This document shows positions 36,846 to 49,043 of a DNA stretch of 64,000 bases, piece after piece; positions within the stretch are counted from its first letter, which is position 1; every line of letters begins with the position of its first letter. This DNA is from Stomorhina lunata (taxonomy: Eukaryota; Arthropoda; Insecta; Diptera; Rhiniidae). The stretch lies in contig OW121742.1 in the NCBI GenBank assembly GCA_933228675.1, forward strand, positions 107,710,940 to 107,774,939, given 5' to 3'. The notes beneath the pieces were generated by a model. The model had not been told where the DNA came from. It did not search any database and worked only from the letters and a program-made list of their open reading frames with translations. The position numbers and the translations under genes are program-made.

Positions 36846-37565
36846 TTTATCACCTCTCATTCTTGTATTTACAACCAAAATTTTGTTCTTAAAGAAACTA
36901 AGTCCTATTTGTCTCATACCCCCAGATTATCAAACCAAGCAGCAGCTTTTAGCATCAAACCAAACTCTATGAAATCATACTAAAAAACGCACGCGCTGCA
37001 ACTTGTTGTTTGTTTCAACAAACCTCACCACCAACCAACTCAAAAAGCTTTTAACAATAAATTTGTATGGAAAAGCTTTTTTGGAGGGAATTCTTGCTAC
37101 CAACAGGTTTGAACAAGCAACTAGTGAAATTATTCTTGTAAAATTCTAATGTCGTTTCTAACATGTTGCAAGCACATGCCACAGAGTCTGTCAAACTCGG
37201 TAGCCAACAATAATTTGTTTTTATTCCACATTCGCCAAGCGCCAATGAAAGACGAAGCGGTTAAAGCAAAATAAAAAAGTTTAATTTAACGCAAAATAAA
37301 CAAATTTTGTTGTGCAAAAAAATAAATCTATCAAAAACGTAAAGTGTCAGAGAGCCAAGAAAGGCGCCAATTTGAATTTGAATCCAAAAAAAACTTCCAA
37401 TAAACAAAAGTGTCATACAGTGTAAAAATTTAAGAAAAATAACTGCCATAAAAAAGTCATAGGTTAATACATATAAAAAAGTGAAAACTAAACCAAAAAC
37501 TTACAAGGAAATGTTAAAAAACTGCAAACAAATTAAGAAGTAAAAATTATATTTTTTTTTCGAAA
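36846..37565. other. Unique segment upstream of the 11-bp array; possible upstream or 5' sequence
   Basis: It contains a minus ORF at 37051-37245 (starting TTG; includes LPSLTDSVACACNMLETT) with fairly normal composition but no ATG and no clear acceptor before it. The part 37,250-37,560 has the A-rich, stop-rich texture of fly 5' UTRs, and a GTAAGT donor-like word is on the minus strand at about 37,500. I cannot assign a gene. Confidence 0.3.
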
Positions 37566-39320
37566 ATTGTTGGTTCTTTTCTAGTTCAGTTCTAGTTTTA
37601 GTTCTGTTCTAGTTCTATTCTAGTTCTGTTCTAGTTCTGCTCTAGTTCTGTTCTAGTTCTGCTCTAGTTATGTTCTAGTTATGTTCTAGTTCTGTTCTAG
37701 TTCTGTTCTAGTTCTGTTCTAGTTCTGTTCTAGTTCTGTTCTAGTTCTGTTCTAGTTCTGTTCTAGTTCTGTTCTAGTTCTGTTCTAGTTCTGTTCTAGT
37801 TCTGTTCTAGTTCTGTTCTAGTTCTGTTCTAGTTCTGTTCTAGTTCTGTTCTAGTTCTGTTCTAGTTCTGTTCTAGTTCTGTTCTAGTTCTGTTCTAGTT
37901 CTGTTCTAGTTCTGTTCTAGTTCTGTTCTAGTTCTGTTCTAGTTCTGTTCTAGTTCTGTTCTAGTTCTGTTCCAGTTCTGTTCTAGTTCTGTTCTAGTTC
38001 TGTTCTAGTTCTGTTCTAGTTCTGTTCTAGTTCTGTTCTAGTTCTGTTCTAGTTCTGTTCTAGTTCTGTTCTAGTTCTGTTCTAGTTCTGTTCTAGTTCT
38101 GTTCTAGTTCTGTTCTAGTTCTGTTCTAGTTCTGTTCTAGTTCTGTTCTAGTTCTGTTCTAGTTCTATTCTATTCTATTCTAGTTCTGTTCTAGTTCAGT
38201 TCTAGTTCAGTTCTAGTTTTGTTCTAGTTCTGTTCTAGTTCTGTTCTAGTTCTGTTCTAGTTCTGTTCTAGTTCTGTTCTAGTTCTGTTCTAGTTCTGTT
38301 CTAGTTCTGTTTTAGTTCTGTTCTAGTTCTGTTCTAGTTCTGTTCTAGTTCTGTTCTAGTTCTGTTCTAGTTCTGTTCTAGTTCTGTTCTAGTTCTAGTT
38401 CTGTTCTAGTTCTGTTCTAGTTCTGTTCTAGTTCTGTTCTAGTTCTGTTCTAGTTCTGTTCTAGTTCTGTTCTAGTTCTGTTCTAGTTCTGTTCTAGTTC
38501 TGTTCTAGTTCTGTTCTAGTTCTGTTCTAGTTCTGTTCTAGTTCTGTTCTAGTTCTGTTCTAGTTCTGTTCTAGTTCTGTTCTAGTTCTGTTCTAGTTCT
38601 GTTCTGTTCTAGTTCTGTTCTAGTTCTGTTCTAGTTCTGTTCTAGTTCTGTTCTAGTTCTGTTCTAGTTCTGTTCTAGTTCTGTTCTAGTTCTGTTCTAG
38701 TTCTGTTCTAGTTCTGTTCTAGTTCTGTTCTAGTTCTGTTCTAGTTCTGTTCTAGTTCTGTTCTAGTTCTGTTCTAGTTCTGTTCTAGTTCTGTTCTAGT
38801 TCTGTTCTAGTTCTGTTCTAGTTCTGTTCTAGTTCTGTTCTAGTTCTGTTCTAGTTCTGTTCTAGTTCTGTTCTAGTTCTGTTCTAGTTCTGTTCTAGTT
38901 CTGTTCTAGTTCTGTTCTAGTTCTGTTCTAGTTCTGTTCTAGTTCTGTTCTAGTTCTGTTCTAGTTCTGTTCTAGTTCTGTTCTAGTTCTGTTCTAGTTC
39001 TGTTCTAGTTCTGTTCTAGTTCTGTTCTAGTTCTGTTCTAGTTCTGTTCTAGTTCTGTTCTAGTTCTGTTCTAGTTCTGTTCTAGTTCTGTTCTAGTTCC
39101 GTTCTAGTTCTGTTCTAGTTCTGTTCTAGTTCTGTTCTAGTTCTGTTCTAGTTCTGTTCCAGTTCTGTTCTAGTTCTGTTCTAGTTCTGTTCTAGTTCTG
39201 TTCTAGTTCTGTTCTAGTTATGTTCTAGTTCTGTTCTAGTTCTGTGCTAGTTCTGTTCTAGTTCTCTTCTAGTTCTGTTCTAGTTCTGTGCTAGTTCTAT
39301 GCTAGTTCTGTTCTAGTTCT
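37566..39320 (+). repeat. 11-bp satellite array, plus orientation
   Basis: About 160 units of TTCTGTTCTAG, nearly perfect. Because the unit contains CTAG and 11 is not divisible by three, TAG falls in all six frames every 33 bp, so the array cannot encode protein. Minor variants: a 5-bp run at about 38,166-38,180 (CTATTCTATTC), and TTCAGTTCTAG units at 38,192-38,214. The array ends abruptly a few bases before the candidate promoter elements. Confidence 0.98.
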
Positions 39321-39322
39321 AA

Positions 39323-39356
39323 AAAAAGTACTTTTTGTGCAAAAAAGTACTTTTTT
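39323..39356. promoter_or_regulatory. Two tandem GTAC-centred palindromes
   Basis: AAAAAGTACTTTTT (39323-39336) and AAAAAAGTACTTTTTT (39341-39356) are perfect palindromes separated by GTGC. They sit between the 11-bp array and a TATA box. This is the arrangement of a paired dyad binding site, but homopolymer-rich palindromes also arise by chance. Confidence 0.4.
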
Positions 39357-39357
39357 C

Positions 39358-39386
39358 TATATAAAGCTTTTTATCAAAATTTCAGA
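39358..39386 (+). promoter_or_regulatory. Candidate TATA/Inr core promoter
   Basis: TATATAAAG starts at 39358 and an Inr-like TTCAGA places a candidate +1 adenine at 39384, 26 bp from the start of the TATA box (usual spacing is about 30). The promoter points toward the ATG at 40145 and lies just past the palindromes. The short spacing and A/T-rich background keep confidence modest. Confidence 0.35.
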
Positions 39387-40144
39387 AGAATTTCGAATAT
39401 TTTCATAAAAACTTTCTCAACAACGAATTAAGTGTCTAAAATTCAATTTCGAAATTTGTCAATACCAAGAAATCTCGTATCTAAAACGGAAATCAATCAA
39501 ATTGCCTTATCAATTTAAACAATATATTAAACATTTTTGAAGCCATATTGTAAACAATTTCCCTTTAAAGCCTGAAAGTTTGAAATATAAATTTTCCTAA
39601 AATGTCTTCGATTTCATGAAAATGCATAAAGATTTGAGCAAAAATAAAACCCGTAAAAAACCTCTTTTAGTCAAGCTCAAATATTACAAATTGTGATACA
39701 TATTTAGAAAAATTAGAAATAATTTAGTTCAAATTATATTTAATTAAAACTATAATAAATTAAAAGCTTAGGAACTTAAATAAGAAAATTCACCCATCTC
39801 AGAAGAAATTTACGCTCAGTGTTAAACTATAATAAAAAAGGTGCCATATGGAAACAATTTTAAAAGCTTAAAATTTAAATCCTTAAAAGAAAAAAGTGCC
39901 GTTATAAAGATAATTTTAAAAAAGCTCTTTAAATAAATTAAGATAAATTATCAACTCAACAAAAGTTAGCTAGAAAATATTTTGAAATCTAGAAAATATC
40001 TTGAAATCTTTAAAAAGAATTAACTACATTTGAAAAATATTGCTCGAGAAGTTCGAAAAAGGCTTCTTAAAAGTTTCATCTATTGCTCTCAATTGCTGCA
40101 CAAAAATTCCCTCAAAAAGCTCTCAAAACCTTGGACTCGTCAAG
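39384..40144 (+). other. Putative 5' UTR of the 40145 exon
   Basis: About 760 bp of A-rich sequence with frequent stops and AAAATTTAA-like words, between the candidate +1 and the ATG. Several short upstream ATGs are present (for example 39,602). The length is long but acceptable for a fly neuronal or regulatory gene; transcript data would be needed to place the true start. Confidence 0.3.
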
Positions 40145-40229
40145 ATGACAGTCGGCTCACGAGAAGATCTCTTTGCGAATGCAAAGCCCATTGATGATAC
40201 GGAACGTTTAATTGGAAGAGTGTTAGCGG
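40145..40229 (+). CDS. First coding exon of an unrecognised plus-strand gene
   Basis: The ATG at 40145 has a fly-like context (GTCAAGATGA). The frame encodes 28 residues plus one base, starting MTVGSREDLFAN and ending RLIGRVLAG across the junction, with charged and hydrophobic residues mixed as in a soluble N-terminus and no signal peptide. The exon ends at a perfect donor, G|GTAAGT, at 40229/40230; the frame would otherwise stop 7 codons later. The frame is also open upstream of the ATG to about 40,040, with no other ATG. Base composition is visibly richer in G+C than its flanks, as expected for an exon. No downstream exon in matching phase is seen in the remaining 23.7 kb, so intron 1 would be large and contain the 11-, 28- and 31-bp satellites. 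I do not recognise the protein family. Confidence 0.5.
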
Positions 40230-40471
40230 GTAAGTTAAACAAGAAATCTTAAAAGCTTTTTCGAAAGCTTAGAAGTAGAATACATAATTTCAGAGTCTGA
40301 ACTTTTTGAAAAAACTTATTATTATTTCAACTTAGTTTCAGTTTTTATTCTTTTCTAAAGCTTCTTTTTGCATTTTAAAATGACTTTGATACTTTATTCA
40401 AACTTTTGGGTCCAAAAATTTTTAAAATGCGCATAATATTTTCGAAAAGTACATGTTTGTATACTTAGAGA

Positions 40472-43400
40472 GATATGCGGTCGTTGAACTTTTTTTCCAA
40501 TTTAACCCAATTTTTTCTATGTTTTTTATTACTTTACTATCGCTTTTTGCCAGAGATTAAGTAAATATTTCGAATTTCGAGATGTTAAGACCCGGCATTG
40601 CCCGAGTTTTTTTTGCAATTTGAAATTATCCACAAAGTTACCTAAAGCCCTCTCGCTACATTCAGATCTTGCAAACAATAATTTTGAATAATCCATTTTT
40701 AATAGTACAGAAGATACTTAAATTTCTTATTGTTTTCAAAATGTTGGGGACAAAGTTTCCCCTGCTCTTATTTCAAGCCTCAATATGTTTTTGGGTTGCA
40801 TGCTGGAAGACTCACTCTTTAAAGTAGCGACTAATATGGGCCTTGTCTTAAACTTGAGTTGGAAGAGACCTCCCTTGTCCTTAATGCTGCCTTGGCGGCT
40901 CTTAGGACTAAGCATTCGGGTAACTCTTTACTCCACAATTAATCTGAACTTTTTATTTTAAGAAATGGGTCGGGTAATGGGTCGGACAAACTTTGAATAC
41001 GGAAACTTTTATAGCTTAGAAATATTTTCTTAGATACAGAATTACCCTTGCTCCTATCCTATTTTATTTCTAACAAAACTCTTGCCCCTATTCTATTTTG
41101 TTTCTAACCAAACTTCATGAAAATAGTAAAAAAATTTTAATGTTTTAAGTTCAAAAGCTCTTCCTCTAATTCTTCTAGAGTTACTCTATTACAACTCTTC
41201 TTTTTCTATGGGGAGAGGATCTCCCTCTGCTCCGATCCTGCTATTTTTCTAAGCAAATTCAATAAAAATGAAAAAAATGTTGTTAGTACTATGTTTTAAT
41301 TCTTCTAAAGATACTTTAAAATGTTTTTTTTTGTGGGGAATGAAACTCCTCCTGATCCGTTTCAGCTTTTTTCTAACCAAAATCGACACGAATGTTAAAA
41401 ATGTTGGAAGAACTACGTACTACTAAGTATCTTGTGAAGATACTTTATAACATTTTTTCGTGGGGGATGAAACTTCTCCTCTTCCTTCTCCTGCTCCGAT
41501 CCCTTTTTTTTAAACAAACTATTTTAGATGGATCAAATTTTCAAATTTTTTTAGTTCAATGACATTTCTTTTAATTCTTCTGTAGATATGGGCATTATAA
41601 TAACTTTTATTTTTCTATGGGAAGTGGATCTCTCTGCTCCTATCCTGATTTTTTTCTAACCAAATTTGATAATAATATGATTTGTAATAAGTTTTCTAAA
41701 ACGACTTTTAATTCTTGTGAAGATAATTAATAATGGTTTTTTTTGGGGGAATAAAACTCCTCCTGCTCCGTCCCTGTTTTTTTATAAAAAAAAACTCTCT
41801 TAAAATTATACAAATTTTGAATATTTTTAGTTCATTAACTCTTCCTTTAATTCATCTAAAGATATGGCTATTTTAAAAAGTTTTCTTTTTCTGTGGGTAA
41901 TGAATCTCCCTCTGCTCCGATCCTGTTTTTTTCTTACCAAATTTGAATGATAAGAATTATAAAAATGTCGGAAGCACTTCGTTTTATAAAACGTCTTTTA
42001 ATTCTTGTGAAGATAATTTATAATATTCTTTTGGGGGGTTAAAACTCCTCCTGCTCCGATCCTTTTGTTTTCTAAGCAAACTCTCTAAAAACTATACAAA
42101 TTTTGAATATTTTTAGTTCAATAACTCTTCCAATAATTTTTCTGAAGATACTGCCATTAAAAAAGTTTTCTTTTCCTGTGGGTGATGAATCTCCATCTGC
42201 TCTGATCCTGTTTTTTTCTTACCAAATTCGAATGATAAGAATGATAAAAATGTTGGAAGCACTTCGTTTTATAAAACGTCTTTTAATTCTTGTGAAGATA
42301 ATTAATAATGTTTTTTTTAGGGAATAAAACTCCTCCTGCTCCTATCCTGTTGTTTTCTAAACAAACTTTGTAAAAATTATACAAATTTAGAACGGATTTA
42401 GTTTAATAACTCTTCCTCTAATTCTTCTAAAGATATGACCATTACAATAAGTTTTCTTTTTTTATGGGTGATGAATCTCCCCCTCCTCCGATCCTGTTAA
42501 TTTTTTTCTTACAAAAGTAATGATAAAATATTATTAGTACTAAGTTTTATAAAACTTATTTTATTTCTTGTAAAGCTACTTAATATTTTTTAAGTGGGGG
42601 GTGAAACTTCTCCTGCTCCGATCTTGTTGCTTTCCCAAAAAACTACATCAAAATTTTAAAAATTTCGAGTGTTTTTAGTTCAATAACTTTTCATCTAATT
42701 CTTCGAAGATATTGCCATTATAATAAGTTTCTTTTTCTATGGGCAGAGGATCTTCCTCTGCTCCGATTCTGTTTTTTCATAACTAAATTTAATAAGAACG
42801 ATACATATTCTAATTCAAATTCTTCTTCTGAAGATACTTTATAATAAACATTTTTTTTTGAAAGGGGATAAAACTCCCCCTGTTTCTATCCCTTTTATTT
42901 TTGACCAACCTCGCTTATTATTAAAAAATATTTTTGCACTAAGTTCCTTTAATATTTGTAAATTTACACACGAACAAGTATTTTATTTTTATGGGGAAAA
43001 ATTCCCCCCTTAACCGATAATACCACATTTTTTTCAATTTGCTTTCAGTGACAAAAAACTCGGTTGCAGAAAGTTTTTATTCTATAAGTTGATTTAAAGA
43101 TACACAACAATAAGTCTTATATTCATATAGGGGTAAAACTATCCCTGATCCTATCCTTTATTTTTTAGTTAAAATTAAAGTCCACTACCTAATTTTTTTG
43201 TCATGTATGAAGTTTATTTCTGACAAATTCTTTCCTATTTGACCCTGACTTTAGAAACATTGTCTGGCCAAATTTAGAAAAATCATAGCCTATTTTACCC
43301 TGAGGGTAAAACACTATCTTTTTTTCAAAATGTTATCATAATGACACACAAATAAACAAACTTATAAACATTTAAGAAATATATATATGGATATGTTTAA

Positions 43401-43947
43401 TTTCCTACTAAAATAATATTTATTTGCTAAATTTTATAAAAAAAAAATCTAAGCAAATATTAGAGATTAACAATAAAACCACATGCCATCTTCTCCCTAT
43501 TTCACTCTCCCACCGATTTAGGAAAAAATTCACAAATTTCTGGAATCAATTTCTTCAAATGTTAACAAAATTCTCTACAAACTCATACACGTTTGATAAA
43601 ACTACCTTCCAACTTTACTCTTAAAACACACATACAAACCACAAGCATATTTTCTATTATATCAAACGAAATGAAAACGAAATTAATTAGAAAATCGAAC
43701 AAATAAATATTCCCCATATGCACTCTCACTCTCATTTTAACGAAGACACTTCGTTAACACACATTCACAATCATAACGAAACCTAAACAATATAAAAAAT
43801 ACGAATGTCAATCATCGCATACGTTTCGTACACGAGTACAGAGAATTCGCAAAAATGTTATCAACTAAAAAAACTTTTAAAAATATCAGAGTATTTGCGA
43901 ATACTCTCCCGAGCACTCAAAGAAAAAGTTCAATGACCGAACATATC
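40472..43947. repeat. Inverted pair of about 24 bp enclosing 3.5 kb
   Basis: GATATGCGGTCGTTGAAC plus a T-run (40472-40496) matches the reverse complement of AAAAAGTTCAATGACCG plus AACATATC (43923-43947), with 22 identical positions, one transition and a 2-nt indel. The pair faces inward around the 280-bp tandem repeat. It may be the terminal repeats of an old element or an inverted duplication. No target duplication was identified. Confidence 0.4.
41040..43160. repeat. Degenerate tandem repeat, dimeric unit of about 280 bp
   Basis: Half-unit A carries GAATCTCCCTCTGCTCCGAT (near 41217, 41628, 41904, 42189, 42473, 42748) and half-unit B carries AAACTCCTCCTGCTCCGATC (near 41345, 41480, 41757, 42032, 42327, 42604, 42870). 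A-to-A and B-to-B spacings cluster at 275-295 bp, with A and B about 140 bp apart and alike. The repeat is diverged and lies within the candidate intron 1. The ORF at 42103-42327 is repeat-derived. Confidence 0.85.
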
Positions 43948-44239
43948 CCTGGCCTAGTTTGCGGGCTAAAAACGCAAATGTATTTCAATAGTAGCAACAA
44001 ATATTTAGTAAAATAATAATATTGATATGATAACAAGTAAAAGTATTTACTGTGTACTCGTACCTCCCTCCCGACCAATCAAAAAATCTGATTAACAAGA
44101 CAAGACTCCCCCAAACAAGAAATTAAAGAAAATGAAAGCGGATAGTAAAAATACAAAAAAAATAATGATAATAAATTATAGAAAAAAATACTTATATGGA
44201 AGCAAAAAAGAACTAGAAAATAACTATTAAAGAACTTGA
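43161..44239. other. Spacer with one hairpin, no gene seen
   Basis: A/T-rich unique sequence. A hairpin AGAGTATT-TGCG-AATACTCT lies at 43888-43907, 16 bp from the right member of the inverted pair. The ORF 43424-43624 is low complexity. Confidence 0.55.
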
Positions 44240-47200
44240 AAAGAACCAGAACAGAACTAGAACAGAACTAGAACAGAACTAGAACAGAACTAGAACAGAA
44301 CTAGAACAGAACTAGAACAGAACTAGAACATAACTAGAACAGAACTAGAACAGAACTAGAACAGAACTAGAACAGAACTAGAACAGAACTAGAACAGAAC
44401 TAGAACAGAACTAGAACAGAACTAGAACAGAACTAGAACAGAACTAGAACAGAACTAGAACAGAACTAGAACAGAACTAGAACAGAACTAGAACAGAACT
44501 AGAACAGAACTAGAACAGAACTAGAACAGAACTAGAACAGAACTAGAACAGAACTAGAACAGAACTAGAACAGAACTAGAACAGAACTAGAACAGAACTA
44601 GAACAGAACTAGAACAGAACTAGAACAGAACTAGAACAGAACTAGAACAGAACTAGAACAGAACTAGAACAGAACTAGAACAGAACTAGAACAGAACTAG
44701 AACAGAACTAGAACAGAACTAGAACAGAACTAGAACAGAACTAGAACAGAACTAGAACAGAACTAGAACAGAACTAGAACAGAACTAGAACAGAACTAGA
44801 ACAGAACTAGAACAGAACTAGAACAGAACTAGAACAAAACTAGAACAGAACTAGAACAGAACTAGAACAGAACTAGAACAGAACTAGAACAGAACTAGAA
44901 CAGAACTAGAACAGAACTAGAACAGAACTAGAACAGAACTAGAACAGAACTAGAACAGAACTGGAACAGAACTAGAACAGAACTAGAACAGAACTAGAAC
45001 AGAACTAGAACAGAACTAGAACAGAACTAGAACAGAACTAGAACAGAACTAGAACAGAACTAGAACAGAACTAGAACAGAACTAGAACAGAACTAGAACA
45101 GAACTAGAACAGAACTTGAACAGAACTAGAACAGAACTAGAACAGAACTAGAACAGAACTAGAACAGAACTAGAACAGAACTAGAACAGAACTAGAACAG
45201 AACTAGAACAGAACTAGAACAGAACTAGAACAGAACTAGAACAGAACTAGAACAGAACTAGAACAGAACTAGAACAGAACTAGAACAGAACTAGAACAGA
45301 ACTAGAACAGAACTAGAACAGAACAGAACAGAACAGAACAGAACAGAACTAGAACAGAACTAGAACAGAACTAGAACAGAACAGAACTAGAACAGAACTA
45401 GAACAGAACTAGAACAGAACTAGAACAGAACTAGAACAGAACTAGAACAGAACTAGAACAGAACTAGAACAGAACTAGAACAGAACTAGAACAGAACTAG
45501 AACAGAACTAGAACAGAACTAGAACAGAACTAGAACAGAACTAGAACAGAACTAGAACAGAACTAGAACAGAACTAGAACAGAACTAGAACAGAACTAGA
45601 ACAGAACTAGAACAGAACTAGAACAGAACTAGAACAGAACTAGAACAGAACTAGAACAGAACTAGAACAGAACTAGAACAGAACTAGAACAGAACTAGAA
45701 CAGAACTAGAACAGAACTAGAACAGAACTAGAACAGAACTAGAACAGAACTAGAACAGAACTAGAACAGAACTAGAACAGAACTAGAACAGAACTAGAAC
45801 AGAACTAGAACAGAACTAGAACAGAACTAGAACAGAACTAGAACAGAACTAGAACAGAACTAGAACAGAACTAGAACAGAACTAGAACAGAACTAGAACA
45901 GAACTAGAACAGAACTAGAACAGAACTAGAACAGAACTAGAACAGAACTAGAACAGAACTAGAACAGAACTAGAACAGAACTAGAACAGAACTAGAACAG
46001 AACTAGAACAGAACTAGAACAGAACTAGAACAGAACTAGAACAGAACTAGAACAGAACTAGAACAGAACTAGAACAGAACTAGAACAGAACTAGAACAGA
46101 ACTAGAACAGAACTAGAACAGAACTAGAACAGAACTAGAACAGAACTAGAACAGAACTAGAACAGAACTAGAACAGAACTAGAACAGAACTAGAACAGAA
46201 CTAGAACAGAACTAGAACAGAACTAGAACAGAACTAGAACAGAACTAGAACAGAACTAGAACAGAACTAGAACAGAACTAGAACAGAACTAGAACAGAAC
46301 TAGAACAGAACTAGAACAGAACTAGAACAGAACTAGAACAGAACTAGAACAGAACTAGAACAGAACTAGAACAGAACTAGAACAGAACTAGAACAGAACT
46401 AGAACAGAACTAGAACAGAACTAGAACAGAACTAGAACAGAACTAGAACAGAACTAGAACAGAACTAGAACAGAACTAGAACAGAACTAGAACAGAACTA
46501 GAACAGAACTAGAACAGAACTAGAACAGAACTAGAACAGAACTAGAACAGAACTAGAACAGAACTAGAACAGAACTAGAACAGAACTAGAACAGAACTAG
46601 AACAGAACTAGAACAGAACTAGAACAGAACTAGAACAGAACTAGAACAGAACTAGAACAGAACTAGAACAGAACTAGAACAGAACTAGAACAGAACTAGA
46701 ACAGAACTAGAACAGAACTAGAACAGAACTAGAACAGAACTAGAACAGAACTAGAACAGAACTAGAACAGAACTAGAACAGAACTAGAACAGAACTAGAA
46801 CAGAACTAGAACAGAACTAGAACAGAACTAGAACAGAACTAGAACAGAACTAGAACAGAACTAGAACAGAACTAGAACAGAACTAGAACAGAACTAGAAC
46901 AGAACTAGAACAGAACTAGAACAGAACTAGAACAGAACTAGAACAGAACTAGAACAGAACTAGAACAGAACTAGAACAGAACTAGAACAGAACTAGAACA
47001 GAACTAGAACAGAACTAGAACAGAACTAGAACAGAACTAGAACAGAACTAGAACAGAACTAGAACAGAACTAGAACAGAACTAGAACAGAACTAGAACAG
47101 AACTAGAACAGAACTAGAACAGAACTAGAACAGAACTAGAACAGAACTAGAACAGAACTAGAACAGAACTAGAACAGAACTAGAACAGAACTAGAACAGA

Positions 47201-48010
47201 ACTAGAACAGAACTAGAACAGAACTAGAACAGAACTAGAACAGAACTAGAACAGAACTAGAACAGAACTAGAACAGAACTAGAACAGAACTAGAACAGAA
47301 CTAGAACAGAACTAGAACAGAACTAGAACAGAACTAGAACAGAACTAGAACAGAACTAGAACAGAACTAGAACAGAACTAGAACAGAACTAGAACAGAAC
47401 TAGAACAGAACTAGAACAGAACTAGAACAGAACTAGAACAGAACTAGAACAGAACTAGAACAGAACTAGAACAGAACTAGAACAGAACTAGAACAGAACT
47501 AGAACAGAACTAGAACAGAACTAGAACAGAACTAGAACAGAACTAGAACAGAACTAGAACAGAACTAGAACAGAACTAGAACAGAACTAGAACAGAACTA
47601 GAACAGAACTAGAACAGAACTAGAACAGAACTAGAACAGAACTAGAACAGAACTAGAACAGAACTAGAACAGAACTAGAACAGAACTAGAACAGAACTAG
47701 AACAGAACTAGAACAGAACTAGAACAGAACTAGAACAGAACTAGAACAGAACTAGAACAGAACTAGAACAGAACTAGAACAGAACTAGAACAGAACTAGA
47801 ACAGAACTAGAACAGAACTAGAACAGAACTAGAACAGAACTAGAACAGAACTAGAACAGAACTAGAACAGAACTAGAACAGAACTAGAACAGAACTAGAA
47901 CAGAACTAGAACAGAACTAGAACAGAACTAGAACAGAACTAGGAACAGAACTAGAACAGAACTAGAACAGAACTAGAACAGAACTAGAACAGAACTAGGA
48001 ACAGAACTGG
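44240..48010 (-). repeat. 11-bp satellite array, minus orientation (largest)
   Basis: About 340 units of CTAGAACAGAA, almost perfect over 3.7 kb, in inverse orientation to the array at 37,566-39,320. A 5-bp contraction (GAACA run) occurs at 45,320-45,350. The right edge shifts to a 12-bp form with an extra G (CTAGGAACAGAA) and decays by about 48,050. Confidence 0.98.
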
Positions 48011-49043
48011 AACACAACTAGAAGAGAATAGGAACTACTAGAGAACTTAAACAAAACCAAACTAGAACTTAACTATAAAGAGAAAGACATTACTCTGATA
48101 TGATACGGCTATTCCATAAAAACACCCTCTTACTCTTGTAAGCTTATATACCCTCTCTACTGATAACAGTTTTTATATTATCTAGGAAACAACACCTACC
48201 CTCTCCCACTGCGACCCACTTTCGTTTAGAGAGTGTGAGAGACATTCAAAAGTATCCTGCCATAAAAATTCACAGTTATTCGAGTGATACCAAGATATAG
48301 TGAGTGTCTGTGTATGTGTGTTAATGGCTTTGGCCTTGGAATCGCTTCGAACAGCCAGCAACGTTCATTGACCCAATCTAGTCTCATATATTTTGACACG
48401 CATACACTAATACTGACACACATACATAATTTTTACCCATACTAGGACTAGATGTTATCTTAAAATGAAATATTTGTGTGTGTGCGTGTGTGTATACACG
48501 AATTGGTATTATTATGATAGAAATGTTTACCCCAACTGAGAATAAATTTAACTTATTTACGAAAATTGTTAGATTTGAACCTAATATTGATGGGACATTT
48601 GAATTTGTTATAGAAAAGTACCAACAAATTAGTATAAGAACAATTTTAAAAACACAAAATTTGTATAGATTCAGTTTCTGGAAGAATGTGTGGGTGGATT
48701 TGGTCCTGATATGAAAATTCCAACACACTTCACTACAAATTTGTTTAGTTTAGGTGGATTGGGACCAAGGGGGGAGCACTTGTATTGTTATGTTCAATAT
48801 TTTGATTACACTGTATTTTTACTAACAAGAACTTTTGTCAAATTGTTGCTTTATTTGTCCCACTGTTTAGTAACAGGCCATTGTACGACCTTCTATTGTT
48901 TTTTTACATTCTGTGCAACAAATATTAATTCAAAAGAATCGAATAAATATTATTATAGTAAACATGTGCAATATTTTACAATAAACTTTATATGTAACCC
49001 AGTAACGTCATCGAATTTTGAAACAAAAAAGCTTTTCATGTTG
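48011..49043. other. Spacer with small ORFs of uncertain status
   Basis: Unique sequence with a (GT)n-like stretch at 48,472-48,492. Plus ORFs at 48478-48714 and 48690-49064 overlap each other and a minus ORF. The first has a mixed composition (ENKFNLFTKIVRFEPNIDG), but there is no start context or splice evidence. A GGTGGATTTGGTCCTGA-like word is repeated at about 48,692 and 48,753. A decayed element fragment is possible; I call no gene. Confidence 0.35.

Noticed and set aside
37566..39320. 11-bp AGAACA/TTCT words as heat-shock or steroid receptor elements
   Set aside because: Heat-shock sites need inverted GAA units with 2-bp spacing and the steroid-type site needs an inverted hexamer pair. 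The array has only same-direction GAAC words, so the match is to half-sites only.
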